Assembly: GCF_042932805.1 (NCBI RefSeq)
Contig: NZ_CP170633.1
Location: 806,001 to 870,000, forward strand
DNA length: 64,000 nucleotides
Reading direction: 5' to 3'
Source of the DNA: Ascidiaceihabitans sp029251465
GTDB lineage: Bacteria; Pseudomonadota; Alphaproteobacteria; Rhodobacterales; Rhodobacteraceae
Shown here: positions 43,705 to 53,300 of the stretch, in pieces
Numbering within the stretch: position 1 is the stretch's first letter
How the letters are laid out: every line of letters begins with the position of its first letter
The notes under the pieces: generated by a model
Seen by the model: only the letters and a program-made list of their open reading frames with translations
The model's database searches: none
What the model was told of the DNA's origin: nothing
Translations under genes and position numbers: made by a program

Positions 43705-44115
43705 TTGAAACAAGCATTTAAAGCGGCCGCCGTGATGGGTGCCATGACATTGGGTTCGCAGGCGATTGCTGCACCCAGTACGTACAGTTGCGAAATCACC
43801 TCGAAAGCATCGAGAGGTGGGTTTATTCCATCAGAAATGTACATTGTGATTGAACCAGACGCGACCACGGCAGATCTGTATTTTTCCAATGATAGACTAA
43901 ATACTCATAAACCGTTCACAGCAAAAGCTGTTAAAATCTCTGACCAAAAATACCGTCTAAAGCTTACTCTGGACGTCCCTACCAGCAGCGATGGAACGAT
44001 AAAAACCGCTTATACAGTTCGATTTGATCAAGGCCGCCAGTCGTTCACGATCAGTGCTACTGTGCATGGGTATGACAATCGCGAAAGTGGCAATGGCCGG
44101 TGTAAGCCTGTGTAG
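43705..44115 (+). CDS. Unknown exported protein, TTG start
   Basis: A 136-residue protein starting at TTG, with a GGGGGGA ribosome site eight bases before. The signal peptide MKQAFKAAAVMGAMTLGSQAIAAP cuts near AIA-AP. The mature protein has two cysteines (YSCEI and GRCKPV) that may form a disulphide and is rich in beta-strand patterns with several threonines. I do not recognise it. It stands between soxG and sodB on the same strand. Confidence 0.62.
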   Translation: MKQAFKAAAVMGAMTLGSQAIAAPSTYSCEITSKASRGGFIPSEMYIVIEPDATTADLYFSNDRLNTHKPFTAKAVKISDQKYRLKLTLDVPTSSDGTIKTAYTVRFDQGRQSFTISATVHGYDNRESGNGRCKPV

Positions 44116-44229
44116 CCGTCGAACAAACGGCGAAATTGCAGAAAATTACGTGCAGGGCCCTTGATCTTGCACGCCTGCGCGCTTCGTGTCAGTGAAGACT
44201 TAGATTTCATCCCAACAGGAGGCCCGAAC

Positions 44230-44829
44230 ATGGCTTTTACACTTCCCGATCTTCCCTACGCCCATGATGCGCTGGCCGGCAACGGCATGTCTGCTGAAAC
44301 GCTGGAATTCCACCACGACCTGCACCACAACGCCTATGTCACCAACGGCAACGCGGCGATTGCGGGCACCGAATGGGAGGGTAAATCCCTTGAGGACATC
44401 ATCACCGGCACCTATGACGCATCCTCTGTCGCGCAAAACGGCATCTTCAACAACATCAGCCAGCTTTGGAACCACAACCAGTTCTGGGAAATGATGAGCC
44501 CGGGCGCATCCGCGATGCCATCCGAATTGGAAGCGGCGATCAAGGATAGCTTTGGTTCCGTTGACGATTTCAAAGCTCAATTCGCAGCGGCTGGCGCGGG
44601 CCAGTTTGGTTCTGGCTGGTGCTGGTTGGTCAAAGACACCGACGGCGGCCTAAAGGTCACAAAAACCGAAAACGGCGTGAACCCGCTGTGCTTTGGCCAA
44701 ACGGCTTTGCTGGGCTGTGATGTGTGGGAACATTCCTACTACATCGATTTCCGCAACAAGCGTCCGGTCTATCTGACCAACTTCATGGACAACTTGGTCA
44801 ATTGGGAAAACGTCGCATCCCGCATGTAA
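44230..44829 (+). CDS. sodB: Iron superoxide dismutase
   Basis: 199 residues. It converts superoxide to oxygen and hydrogen peroxide. The metal ligands are H28, H82, D164 and H168 (in the DVWEH motif). Gln78 at the position that defines iron SODs (NISQLWNH) supports Fe rather than Mn. A strong AGGAGG site precedes the ATG at 44230; a longer frame is rejected. It is followed by a terminator. Confidence 0.94.
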   Translation: MAFTLPDLPYAHDALAGNGMSAETLEFHHDLHHNAYVTNGNAAIAGTEWEGKSLEDIITGTYDASSVAQNGIFNNISQLWNHNQFWEMMSPGASAMPSELEAAIKDSFGSVDDFKAQFAAAGAGQFGSGWCWLVKDTDGGLKVTKTENGVNPLCFGQTALLGCDVWEHSYYIDFRNKRPVYLTNFMDNLVNWENVASRM

Positions 44830-44850
44830 TCACGCGACGATAGAACACCT

Positions 44851-44881
44851 AAACGCCTCGACCTCACCGTCGGGGCGTTTT
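44851..44881 (+). terminator. Rho-independent terminator after sodB
   Basis: AACGCCTCGAC and GTCGGGGCGTT form an 11-bp stem with one G-T wobble and a six-base loop (CTCACC), followed by TTTTGCGTT. It lies 22 bases after the sodB stop. Confidence 0.85.
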
Positions 44882-44937
44882 GCGTTGCAGGAACGGGGGA
44901 TTTGGCGCAAAGCTAGGCTATTGCCAAAGGAACCCCA

Positions 44938-45858
44938 ATGACGTCAGCCGCCAAAGGCATCCTCGCCATGATCGGCTGCTGCACGATCTGGGGTTTGTCC
45001 GCACTGATCTACAAGCAAATCAGCCACGTGCCTGCCATCGAAGTGCTGGCGCATCGCACATTCTGGTCGTTCATTTTCTTTGTGGTCCTTTTAGGTATCC
45101 AAGGACGGCTGGGCGAAATGCGTCGTGCGTTCGCCAATTGGCGCACATGCGCAATCACGGCGACGGCCTCCTTGTTGATCCTTGCCAATTGGTTCCTGTT
45201 TATCTGGGCGATCGAAACCGGGCGTGCCACCCAAAGCAGCCTTGGTTACTACATCTACCCGCTGGTGTCGGTGGTGCTGGGCTGGGCGCTGTTTTCCGAA
45301 CGCCTAAGCACGGTGCAGTGGGGCGCAATCGCGCTCGCGGCAGCCGGCGTTTGTGTGCTGACCTATGGCTTGGGCGGCGCGCCGTGGATCGCGCTGACGC
45401 TGGCCATCACATTCGCCATCTACGGCGTCATCAAAAAGCAACTAGAGGTGGGGCCGGTGGTCTCTGTCACAGCCGAAGTTGTGCTGGTCGCGCCCTTTGC
45501 CGCCCTGTTTCTGTGGCTTTCATGGCACAATGGGCACGCCGCGTTTGGCAGTGATTTTACCACGACGGCATTGTTGATTTTTGCAGGGCCTTTGACGGCG
45601 GTACCGTTGATTATGTTCAGCTATGCGGCTCGCCACGCCAGCATGGCGACCATTGGATTGGTCGGATATTTGAACCCGACCTTGCAATTTTTCTGCGCGG
45701 TTGTGGTGTTTTCAGAGTTGTTCACAGGGTGGCACGTGGTGGCATTTGCGTTGATCTGGACGGCGCTGATCATCTATTCCAGCGTGTTGTGGCTTCAGGA
45801 CAAAGCCGCGCGCAATGCGGCCTCGCCAGCCGCAGCATCCGGCACCTCAGTGATGTAA
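44938..45858 (+). CDS. rarD: EamA-family transporter RarD
   Basis: 306 residues with ten hydrophobic helices and the RarD-type motif GLSALIYKQISHVPAIEVLAHRTFWS near the start. The family transports drug- or amino-acid-like compounds; RarD is named from chloramphenicol resistance. The end overlaps the convergent LOG-family gene by 64 bases. Confidence 0.88.
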   Translation: MTSAAKGILAMIGCCTIWGLSALIYKQISHVPAIEVLAHRTFWSFIFFVVLLGIQGRLGEMRRAFANWRTCAITATASLLILANWFLFIWAIETGRATQSSLGYYIYPLVSVVLGWALFSERLSTVQWGAIALAAAGVCVLTYGLGGAPWIALTLAITFAIYGVIKKQLEVGPVVSVTAEVVLVAPFAALFLWLSWHNGHAAFGSDFTTTALLIFAGPLTAVPLIMFSYAARHASMATIGLVGYLNPTLQFFCAVVVFSELFTGWHVVAFALIWTALIIYSSVLWLQDKAARNAASPAAASGTSVM

Positions 45859-46346
45859 TCGAGCACGCTGGCGTCCGCAAAACCTTGCGCTACGACATGC
45901 TTCATCAATTGCATCAAGGGTGTCCAGTACCTGTTTGTATTTACTAGGATAACTGGTTTTTTGTGCAAGCCCAATTGGCGCCATGTCAACACTTCGAACA
46001 TCTCGTCTAGTGATCCGGCACCACCGGGCAAAACCACCACAGCATCGCAGTTCATGAACATGACTTTCTTACGCTCGTGCATGGTTTCGGTGACAACATA
46101 TGTGGTCAAATCGGTCTTGCCGACCTCCCAATCTACCAGATGTTGCGGGATCACGCCAAAGGTCACAGCGCCAGCTGCTTGGGCCGAACGCGCCACCGTG
46201 CCCATCAGGCCAACGTCGCCCGCACCATAGACCAAACGCCAATCATTGCGCGCCAGTGCTTCGCCCAGATCATGGGCGTCTTTGGCATAGGCAGGGTCCG
46301 CGCCCATGCGTGATCCACAGTAAACACAGACAGATTTTGGCAGCAT
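45795..46346 (-). CDS. LOG-family nucleotide-5'-monophosphate phosphoribohydrolase
   Basis: 183 residues of the TIGR00730 Rossmann-fold group. The motif PGGAGSLDE at residues 107-115 is the active site, with R92 and K93 before it (MHERKKVMF). LOG enzymes release the free base from cytokinin nucleotides, or other purine 5'-monophosphates in bacteria. The ATG at 46346 starts MLPKSVCVYCGSRMG, the family start. It converges on rarD and shares 64 bases of coding sequence with it. Confidence 0.88.
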   Translation of the reverse strand: MLPKSVCVYCGSRMGADPAYAKDAHDLGEALARNDWRLVYGAGDVGLMGTVARSAQAAGAVTFGVIPQHLVDWEVGKTDLTTYVVTETMHERKKVMFMNCDAVVVLPGGAGSLDEMFEVLTWRQLGLHKKPVILVNTNRYWTPLMQLMKHVVAQGFADASVLDYITEVPDAAAGEAALRAALS

Positions 46347-46499
46347 GGTTGGCTCCGATTGATGACAAATAATGGAAATGTGATAGCGCGGGTTTTGACC
46401 GGTGATAGCGCGCTTGGTATGTAAGCTCAATCGTGATGCGCAAAGCATATGGGCAGACAGTTGCCGCCCATTTGGCACCACCGTTCAGGGGACCGATTG

Positions 46500-47888
46500 A
46501 TGAGCAAACTAGCAGCCTTTTTAGGATCCAATTCCGGACTGATCGCCGGAGCAGGCGTGTTCGTGGTCGGCTCCATTGGTGTCGGTGCGTATCTGGGCGT
46601 TTTGGCACCAAAAGATGCCACGCCTCCGGCGGTGGTAATGGTCGCGCCACCTGAAACAGCAGTTGTCGCCGTTGAGCCCGCTGTGGCCGCCCCAGAGCTA
46701 GCAGCCGTTGCAACGCAACCCGAGACGCCCGCGCCAGCAACCCAAGACACCGCGACGGCGCCTACCGTGGATGAAGTGCGCAATGAGGCCGACGGGTTGA
46801 CCGTGATCGCCGGGCGCGCAGAGCCGGGCAGCGACGTGGTTTTGCTGGTTGATGGCGTTGAAAACATGACTGTGCAGGCGGGCAATGACGGGGCGTTTGC
46901 TGCGGTGACATTCCTGTTGCCGAACGGCGATGCGCAGGTTTTGACCATTTTGCAACGGACCGGCGGCGTTGATCTGGCTGCCGATGACATCATTTTAGCA
47001 CCGCGTGCGCGTGTTGTCGGATCGGCGGAACCCGCGGCCAAAGCGACGCTTGAAATTATCGAACCCGCTGCCGAAGCCACGCGTGTGGTTGGGGGTGTTG
47101 CTGCTACTGAAACTGCGCCTGCCGCAAGGGTCGAAACGCAAGTGGAGCCTGAGGCAGTTGCAACGCAAGTGGAGCCTGAGGCAGTTGCAACGCAAGTGGA
47201 GCCTGAGGCAGTTGCAACGCAAGTGGAGCCTGAGACAGTTGCAACGCCGGTGGAACCTGTGACCGAAGTCGCAACGCTTGAGGCACCAGAACCTGCGGTG
47301 CCTGAAACAACGGCGGCACCCGATCCGCAGACCACGCCAGAGCCTGTCACCGAACAGGTCGCGATCCTCAAATCGAACGAAACCGGCGTTGAAATCATCA
47401 ACCGCTCCAGCGCGCCGGACGTCATGTCAAACGTGGCGATCGATACCATTAGCTATTCGCAAGACGGCGACGTGTTGCTAAGCGGGCGGGCGCAATCGCA
47501 AGCGTCTGTCGTGCGGGTCTACCTGAACAACGCAGTTGTCACGACGCTTGAGGTCGACACCAAAGGGCGCTGGCGCGGCGATTTGCCGGACGTGGACACC
47601 GGCATTTACACCCTGCGCGTGGACGAGGTCGACGATGTTGGCGACGTCACCAGCCGTGTTGAAACGCCCTTCAAACGCGAAGCGCCGGCGATTTTGGCCG
47701 CCGCGCAACGCGAGGTTGATGCGCCGGTCAAGGCGATAACCGTTCAAACCGGAGCAACCCTGTGGGCCATCGCGCGTGATCGTTACGGTGACGGCACCTT
47801 GTTTGTGCGGGTGGTCGACGCCAACAAAGACAGCATCCGCAACCCTGATTTGATCTATCCGGGTCAGGTGTTCGAGCTGCCGGAATAA
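46500..47888 (+). CDS. LysM-domain protein with N-terminal anchor and repeats
   Basis: 462 residues. It has an N-terminal transmembrane segment at about 13-33, then a proline/glutamate/threonine-rich linker with four repeats of nine residues (VATQVEPEA). Two Ig-like segments (around 100-160 and 320-390) follow, and a C-terminal LysM domain (VQTGATLWAIARDRYGDGTLFVRVVDANKDSI). It probably binds peptidoglycan while held in the inner membrane. The ATG at 46500 is chosen; the longer frame from 46449 has no features. Upstream is the divergent LOG gene. Confidence 0.8.
   Translation: MSKLAAFLGSNSGLIAGAGVFVVGSIGVGAYLGVLAPKDATPPAVVMVAPPETAVVAVEPAVAAPELAAVATQPETPAPATQDTATAPTVDEVRNEADGLTVIAGRAEPGSDVVLLVDGVENMTVQAGNDGAFAAVTFLLPNGDAQVLTILQRTGGVDLAADDIILAPRARVVGSAEPAAKATLEIIEPAAEATRVVGGVAATETAPAARVETQVEPEAVATQVEPEAVATQVEPEAVATQVEPETVATPVEPVTEVATLEAPEPAVPETTAAPDPQTTPEPVTEQVAILKSNETGVEIINRSSAPDVMSNVAIDTISYSQDGDVLLSGRAQSQASVVRVYLNNAVVTTLEVDTKGRWRGDLPDVDTGIYTLRVDEVDDVGDVTSRVETPFKREAPAILAAAQREVDAPVKAITVQTGATLWAIARDRYGDGTLFVRVVDANKDSIRNPDLIYPGQVFELPE
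47133..47240 (+). repeat. Four 27-bp tandem repeats coding VATQVEPEA
   Basis: Units at 47133, 47160, 47187 and 47214 are identical except at the first and last unit edges. Being in-frame multiples of three, the array can change length without breaking the gene. It makes a linker of variable length in the LysM protein. Confidence 0.9.
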
Positions 47889-47976
47889 ACGCACACACTC
47901 AGAAAAATAGGGCGAAACGCTGGCACATCCCCTGCGTGCGCCCTATGTCTAGGCACTGAACTGTCTAGGACGATTT

Positions 47977-49815
47977 ATGCCCCCCGAAACTGCTGTTACT
48001 CCGCCCGATCAAGCGCCTGCACTTAGTGAAAACGAGCGCGCGCGCGCCTCTGGCATTCGCACCTTGCGCAAAGTTGCGCCCTATCTTTGGCCCGCCGACA
48101 AAGCATGGGTCAAACGGCGCGTCGTTTGGGCGATGATCGCGTTGTTTATGTCCAAACTGGTTGCCATTGGCACGCCGTTCATCTTTGGACGCGCCGTTGA
48201 TGCGATGGGCGGCGATGGGGTGAACCCGCTGGCGTTAGGCGCGATTGGTCTGACCGTTGCCTACGGGCTGGGGCGGGTTTTTAACGTTGGGTTTCAACAG
48301 CTTCGCGACGCCATCTTTGCGCCTGTGGCACAGCGTGCGCTGCGGATGTTGGCGCTAGAAACGTTTGAGCATATTCACCGGCTGTCCATGCGCTATCACA
48401 TCACTCGCAAGACTGGCGGGCTGAGCCGGATCATCGAACGTGGTGTCAAAGGCGTCGAATTTTTGCTGCGGTTCTTGCTGTTTTCCATTGGGCCATTGAT
48501 TTTGGAATTGCTGATGATTTCGGTCATCTTCGCCTTGTATTTTGACATGTGGTATCTGGCAGTTTTGGGCGTCACGATTTCGCTGTATGTCTGGTTCACA
48601 TTTCAGGTCACGGAATGGCGGGTCAAACTGCGCAAAGTGATGAACGACCAAGACACGGACGCCAATCAAAAGGCCATCGACAGCCTGCTGAACTACGAAA
48701 CGGTCAAGTATTTCGGGGCCGAAGGGCGCGAAGCGGCGCGGTATGACAGCGCGATGGAGCAATACGAGGCGGCAGCACTTAAGACGTCGTATTCGCTGGC
48801 GGGCCTGAACTTTGGACAGTCATTCATCATCACTTGCGGCCTTGTCGGTGTGATGGTTCTGGCGGCTGTAGGGGTGCAAAATGGCGCGCTGTCGGTGGGC
48901 GATTTTGTCATGGTCAACGCCTACATGATCCAGATTACGCTGCCGCTGAATTTTTTGGGCACAGTTTACCGCGAAATCCGTCAGGCGCTGGTCGACATGG
49001 GCGAAATGTTTGACCTGCTGGAACAGCCAGCCGAGGTCAAGGACGCCCCTGATGCACAGGAATTGGTGGTCACCGGCGGGCGGATCGAACTGGACAACGT
49101 GCATTTTGGCTACGATCCACAGCGCGCGATCCTCAAAGGGATTTCAGTTGTTGCCGAACCAGGTGAAATGGTGGCGATTGTCGGGTCCACTGGGTCGGGT
49201 AAATCCACCATCGGGCGGTTGTTGTTCCGGTTTTACGACGTGGGCGACGGGGCGTTGCGGATCGACGGGCAGGACGTGCGCGATGTGACGCAAACCAGCC
49301 TGCATGCGGCCATTGGCGTCGTGCCGCAAGACACGGTGCTGTTCAACGACACGATCCGCTACAACATCGCCTACGGCCAGGACGGGGCAAGTGTGGAGCA
49401 GATCGAAGAGGCTGCGCGTGCTGCCCAAATCCACGATTTCATCGTTTCGCTGCCGGATGGGTACGAGACGACGGTTGGCGAGCGCGGGTTGAAGCTGTCA
49501 GGGGGCGAAAAGCAACGAGTGGGCATCGCGCGAACGCTGCTTAAGGACCCTGCGATTTTGCTGCTGGACGAGGCGACCTCGGCGCTGGATTCTGAGACTG
49601 AACAAGACATCAAAGAGGCGTTGATGCGGGTTGGTCGCGGGCGCACGGTTTTGACGATCGCGCATCGCCTGAGCACGATTGCCGAGGCAGATCGGATCGT
49701 GGTTTTGGAACAGGGCGAGATTGTCGAGACTGGCACGCACGATGCCTTGATTGCGCGCAACGGGCGGTATGCGCAGCTGTGGCATCGCCAGCAAGCTGAT
49801 GAAATGGTCGCCTAA
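47977..49815 (+). CDS. ATM1-type ABC exporter (fused permease and ATPase)
   Basis: 612 residues. Six membrane helices (about residues 40-330) precede an ATPase domain with GSTGSGKST (Walker A), LSGGEKQR (signature), LLLDEATS (Walker B) and AHRLST (H loop). The N-terminal sequence RTLRKVAPYLWPADKAWVKRRV is typical of ABCB7/ATM1-type exporters, which handle glutathione or metal complexes. Working as a homodimer in the inner membrane, it may protect from metals. A hairpin follows. Confidence 0.85.
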   Translation: MPPETAVTPPDQAPALSENERARASGIRTLRKVAPYLWPADKAWVKRRVVWAMIALFMSKLVAIGTPFIFGRAVDAMGGDGVNPLALGAIGLTVAYGLGRVFNVGFQQLRDAIFAPVAQRALRMLALETFEHIHRLSMRYHITRKTGGLSRIIERGVKGVEFLLRFLLFSIGPLILELLMISVIFALYFDMWYLAVLGVTISLYVWFTFQVTEWRVKLRKVMNDQDTDANQKAIDSLLNYETVKYFGAEGREAARYDSAMEQYEAAALKTSYSLAGLNFGQSFIITCGLVGVMVLAAVGVQNGALSVGDFVMVNAYMIQITLPLNFLGTVYREIRQALVDMGEMFDLLEQPAEVKDAPDAQELVVTGGRIELDNVHFGYDPQRAILKGISVVAEPGEMVAIVGSTGSGKSTIGRLLFRFYDVGDGALRIDGQDVRDVTQTSLHAAIGVVPQDTVLFNDTIRYNIAYGQDGASVEQIEEAARAAQIHDFIVSLPDGYETTVGERGLKLSGGEKQRVGIARTLLKDPAILLLDEATSALDSETEQDIKEALMRVGRGRTVLTIAHRLSTIAEADRIVVLEQGEIVETGTHDALIARNGRYAQLWHRQQADEMVA

Positions 49816-49824
49816 AGCGAAGGT

Positions 49825-49843
49825 GGTGGGCGACACGCCCACC
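49825..49843. terminator. GGTGGGCG-ACA-CGCCCACC hairpin between convergent genes, copy 1
   Basis: An 8-bp perfect stem with a three-base loop (GGTGGGCG 49825-49832, CGCCCACC 49836-49843), followed by TTAC. Lies between the convergent ABC exporter and DUF302 genes. The same 24 nucleotides, TGGTGGGCGACACGCCCACC plus TTAC, recur at 59511. Confidence 0.65.
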
Positions 49844-49849
49844 TTACGT

Positions 49850-50245
49850 TCAATCCGCAGCGATGGCTTTGTTGGTCAAATTGTCGAGCGCGCCGGTCAT
49901 TTTGGTTATGGTCTCGGCGTCGCTGGGTACGCTGTGAGTGGCCGCAATTTCTGCAGGCGCGTGGTAACTGAGGTGCACGTCACCAGATGCATTTTGATAG
50001 CAGACCACCCGCAACGGTAAATCCAAACCCGCCGTTTGTGCAGCCTGCATCAACGGCGTTCCCAGCATCGGATTTCCGAACATCAACATCTGCGTCGGTC
50101 GCAAGACTTGATCGACGGACGCCGCCCCTTTGGCGTGATCAACACGGGCAAACACGATGGCTCCGGCCCCTTTGATCGCCGCCTCTAGGCGGTCCAACGT
50201 GACGTCCACGGAATGCGGGCTAGGTTTCGTGATCAGTTGGGTCAT
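49850..50245 (-). CDS. DUF302 domain protein
   Basis: 131 residues of the DUF302 family with VDVTLDRLEAAIKGAGAIVFARVDH at the start and MLMFGNPMLGTPLMQA in the middle. Function unknown; members are often linked with thiol or metal stress. It has no signal peptide. It is convergent with the ABC exporter. Confidence 0.82.
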   Translation of the reverse strand: MTQLITKPSPHSVDVTLDRLEAAIKGAGAIVFARVDHAKGAASVDQVLRPTQMLMFGNPMLGTPLMQAAQTAGLDLPLRVVCYQNASGDVHLSYHAPAEIAATHSVPSDAETITKMTGALDNLTNKAIAAD

Positions 50246-50331
50246 TCAGAGATCCTTTGTGTTGCCTTGAACGCGCAAGACAACACAATTGATCCGGAAT
50301 GTCTCATCACTTTGATGTTAAGCGCGGGGGT

Positions 50332-53300
50332 CTATTCAGCCGCGCGCAGAGACACAGGCAAGTCTGCCACGTCGCCATCAAAATCCCAAATCAACTCACG
50401 GTTCTCGGAGTGTTTTGACTGCCGTTGCAGGGCCCAATCACGTGCGGAATTGCTGGCGCGCCCCAAGGACAGCTTGCCCAGAAGTTGCGCAAACCACAGC
50501 ACGTAGGTCGTGGCCCAAACGCGCATTGCCAGCAGGGACGGCGTGACCATCAGCGTCAAAACTGTCGCGATCCCAAGGCCAAAGACCACGGCTGTTGCCA
50601 GCTGTTTCCACCATAGCGCAGTGGGGCTGTCGACGGTGTATCCGCCTGCACCAAAGTCCAGTGACAGCCCAAACATCATCGGAGCAAGGCCCGCCATTGT
50701 CGTGATCGTTGTCAGCAAAACCGGGCGAATGCGATCTTGTGCGGTGCGGATAATTGCTTCGATCCGCGGCATGTAGCGTTCGTATTCCTGATAGGTGTCG
50801 ATCAAAACAATGTTGTTGTTCACCACGATCCCGGCGAGCGCGACAATCCCCGTACCCGTCATAATGATCGAGAACGGTTGATCCATCACCAGCATCCCGA
50901 TCAGCACGCCAGTTGTCGACAGGATCACCGCTGCAAGAACGAGGATCGCGTTGTAAAAGCTGTTGAATTGCGCGAGCAGAATGATGAACATCAACCCCAG
51001 CGCACCCATAAAGGCGTTGGCAAGGAACGCGCCGGATTCTGCTTGGTCTTCTTGATCGCCGGTCCATTCATGGGTCAACCCATTGGCAAATGGCTTGGTT
51101 TCCAGCCATTTATCGAGCTGGGCAATGCGTTCGCCGGGATTGACCGGGATCATGCGCAGCGCGCCGGAATTCAGGTCACTTTGCAGGTTCACCGACGGAT
51201 CCGACTGATCCAGAACGGCATAGGTTTTGCCATCCACGGCCGTCACATCTGCGAGGTCAGACGGCAGCAATGTCGCCACGATTTGCTCGACCTCTGCGCC
51301 ATCGACATCAGCCGATCGGATCAGTTTTTGCAAACCTGCTGTCACGTCGGCCTTGATGTCAAAGAACCGCTTTTGATCGATACGGCTGACTTCGGCCAGC
51401 TTGGGGACAGGTGTGCGGGTGATGAAATTGGCAAGCGGAACAAGCCCATCTGCTGTGCGTACCTTGAGCGTATCAAGAGTGCTGAGAACCCGGTCTTTTT
51501 CGGGCAGGCGCACGCGAATTTCAATTTCCTCGTCAGAGGAATCAACGCGCATCGTGTCGAGCAAAATGCCGCGCGTGACCAGCTGAACCATGGCCCCAAC
51601 TGTGGCCACGTCCGCGCCGTAGCGACCGGCTTTTTCGACGTCCACGTTGATCTGCCAATCGATGCCGGGCAGGGGGCGTGTGTCTTCGATCAGGGCCAAG
51701 CCGGGGGTCGCGTCGAACTGTTGGCGCGCCAGTGATGTCGCCGTTATCAGGTCGTCCCAATTGTCGCCTTTGATCCGCAAATGCACGGGTTTGCCGCTGG
51801 CAGGACCGCGCGACAGATTGAGGATTTCGACCTTGATCCCGGGCAACGTCGCGAGCGATACCATCAGTTCGTCGATGACCGTGTCGCCGTCAAATGCCTC
51901 GGCCTTAACCTCTTGGTTGACGGTGTAGCCGATGAACGGAATGGTGAACCATGGCTTGGTCGCGTTCGGGCGATCTTCCCACGGAATCGTTTCCAACTGG
52001 ATCTGGCCAATGGTGTCTTTTGGGGCCTGCGCGCCGCCTGTGTTGGCGTTCAAGCCACCGTTGCCCGCAAAGGAAAATGCGGTGTCGATGCCAGGGTGCA
52101 GGCGTACGATGTCTTCTGCCTGACGGACCAGATCATCCTTTTCTTGCAATGACAGATTGCCCCGCGCAAGGACGTAAACGATGGCCTGTTCAGGTTCGGA
52201 TTCTACAAAGAATTCAACGCCTTTGTTGTTGTTGGTAAAGTAGATCATCGTGACCCCAACGAACACAAACACGAAGCCTGCCATGACCAGCGGCATAATC
52301 GGATTGCCGACAATGAATTCCATGAGATGCCCAAAGCCCGAGCGTTTGTAGCCTGAGCGCACGGTCTTGTGACGCTTGCCGATCAGGCGTTGCAGCAACC
52401 ATGCGCCGCCGCGTCCAAGACGGGGAAGGAACGCGAAAACCGCGCACATCGCGATCAGGATACTGCCCAATGCGACAAAGCCCAAGAACACAACGCCAAC
52501 GCCTAAAATGAAGACGGTCAAGAATGTCGGAACGACACTGCCAATGATGTTAAGGCCGTCCAGATTTGCGAATTCCAGCGAGATAATGCCGAACAATGCA
52601 CCGATGCCGAGGGCGGCAAATGGCACGATGCCTGCGATCAACGGCAGCAGCAGATTGATCAGCAAGGGCAGCCGCGCAACGGCGTTCACACTGTTGCGGA
52701 CCACGTCGATCAGACGGCCGATGACACCGCCCATAACGGGCAGGTAGACAAGGGCGACAACCAGTGACGCGCTGAGGACAAAGATCAGCGTGACGGGCAG
52801 CATGCCCATGAATTGTCCCGGAACGCCGGGCCAGAACAGCATCGGTAGGAACGCGCAAAGCGTTGTGGCGGTTGATGAAATCACCGGCCAGAACATGCGC
52901 TTGGCTGAATCGACGTAAGAGGCCATCGGACCGGCCCCTTCGGCCTGTCGTTTGTCAGCGTATTCGACCACCACGATTGCACCATCCACCAGCATGCCAA
53001 CGGCCAAAATCAGGCCAAACATCACGATGTTCGAGATCGAAATGCCCATGACGGCAAGCATCGCAAAACACAGCAGGAATGACGTGGGAATGGCGAAACC
53101 GACCAGCAAGGCGGCGCGCAAGCCAAGGGCCGCTAGCACCACGATCATCACCAAGGCGATGGCGGTAAAGACCGATCCTTGCAGCTGTTTGACCATCGAA
53201 TCCACGACGCGCGATTGGTCATTTGACGTGCCAACTTCGACGGCTGCGATCAGACCTTCGGGCCACTCGGCAGAGCGGTCCGCGACGATCTGTTTCACGG

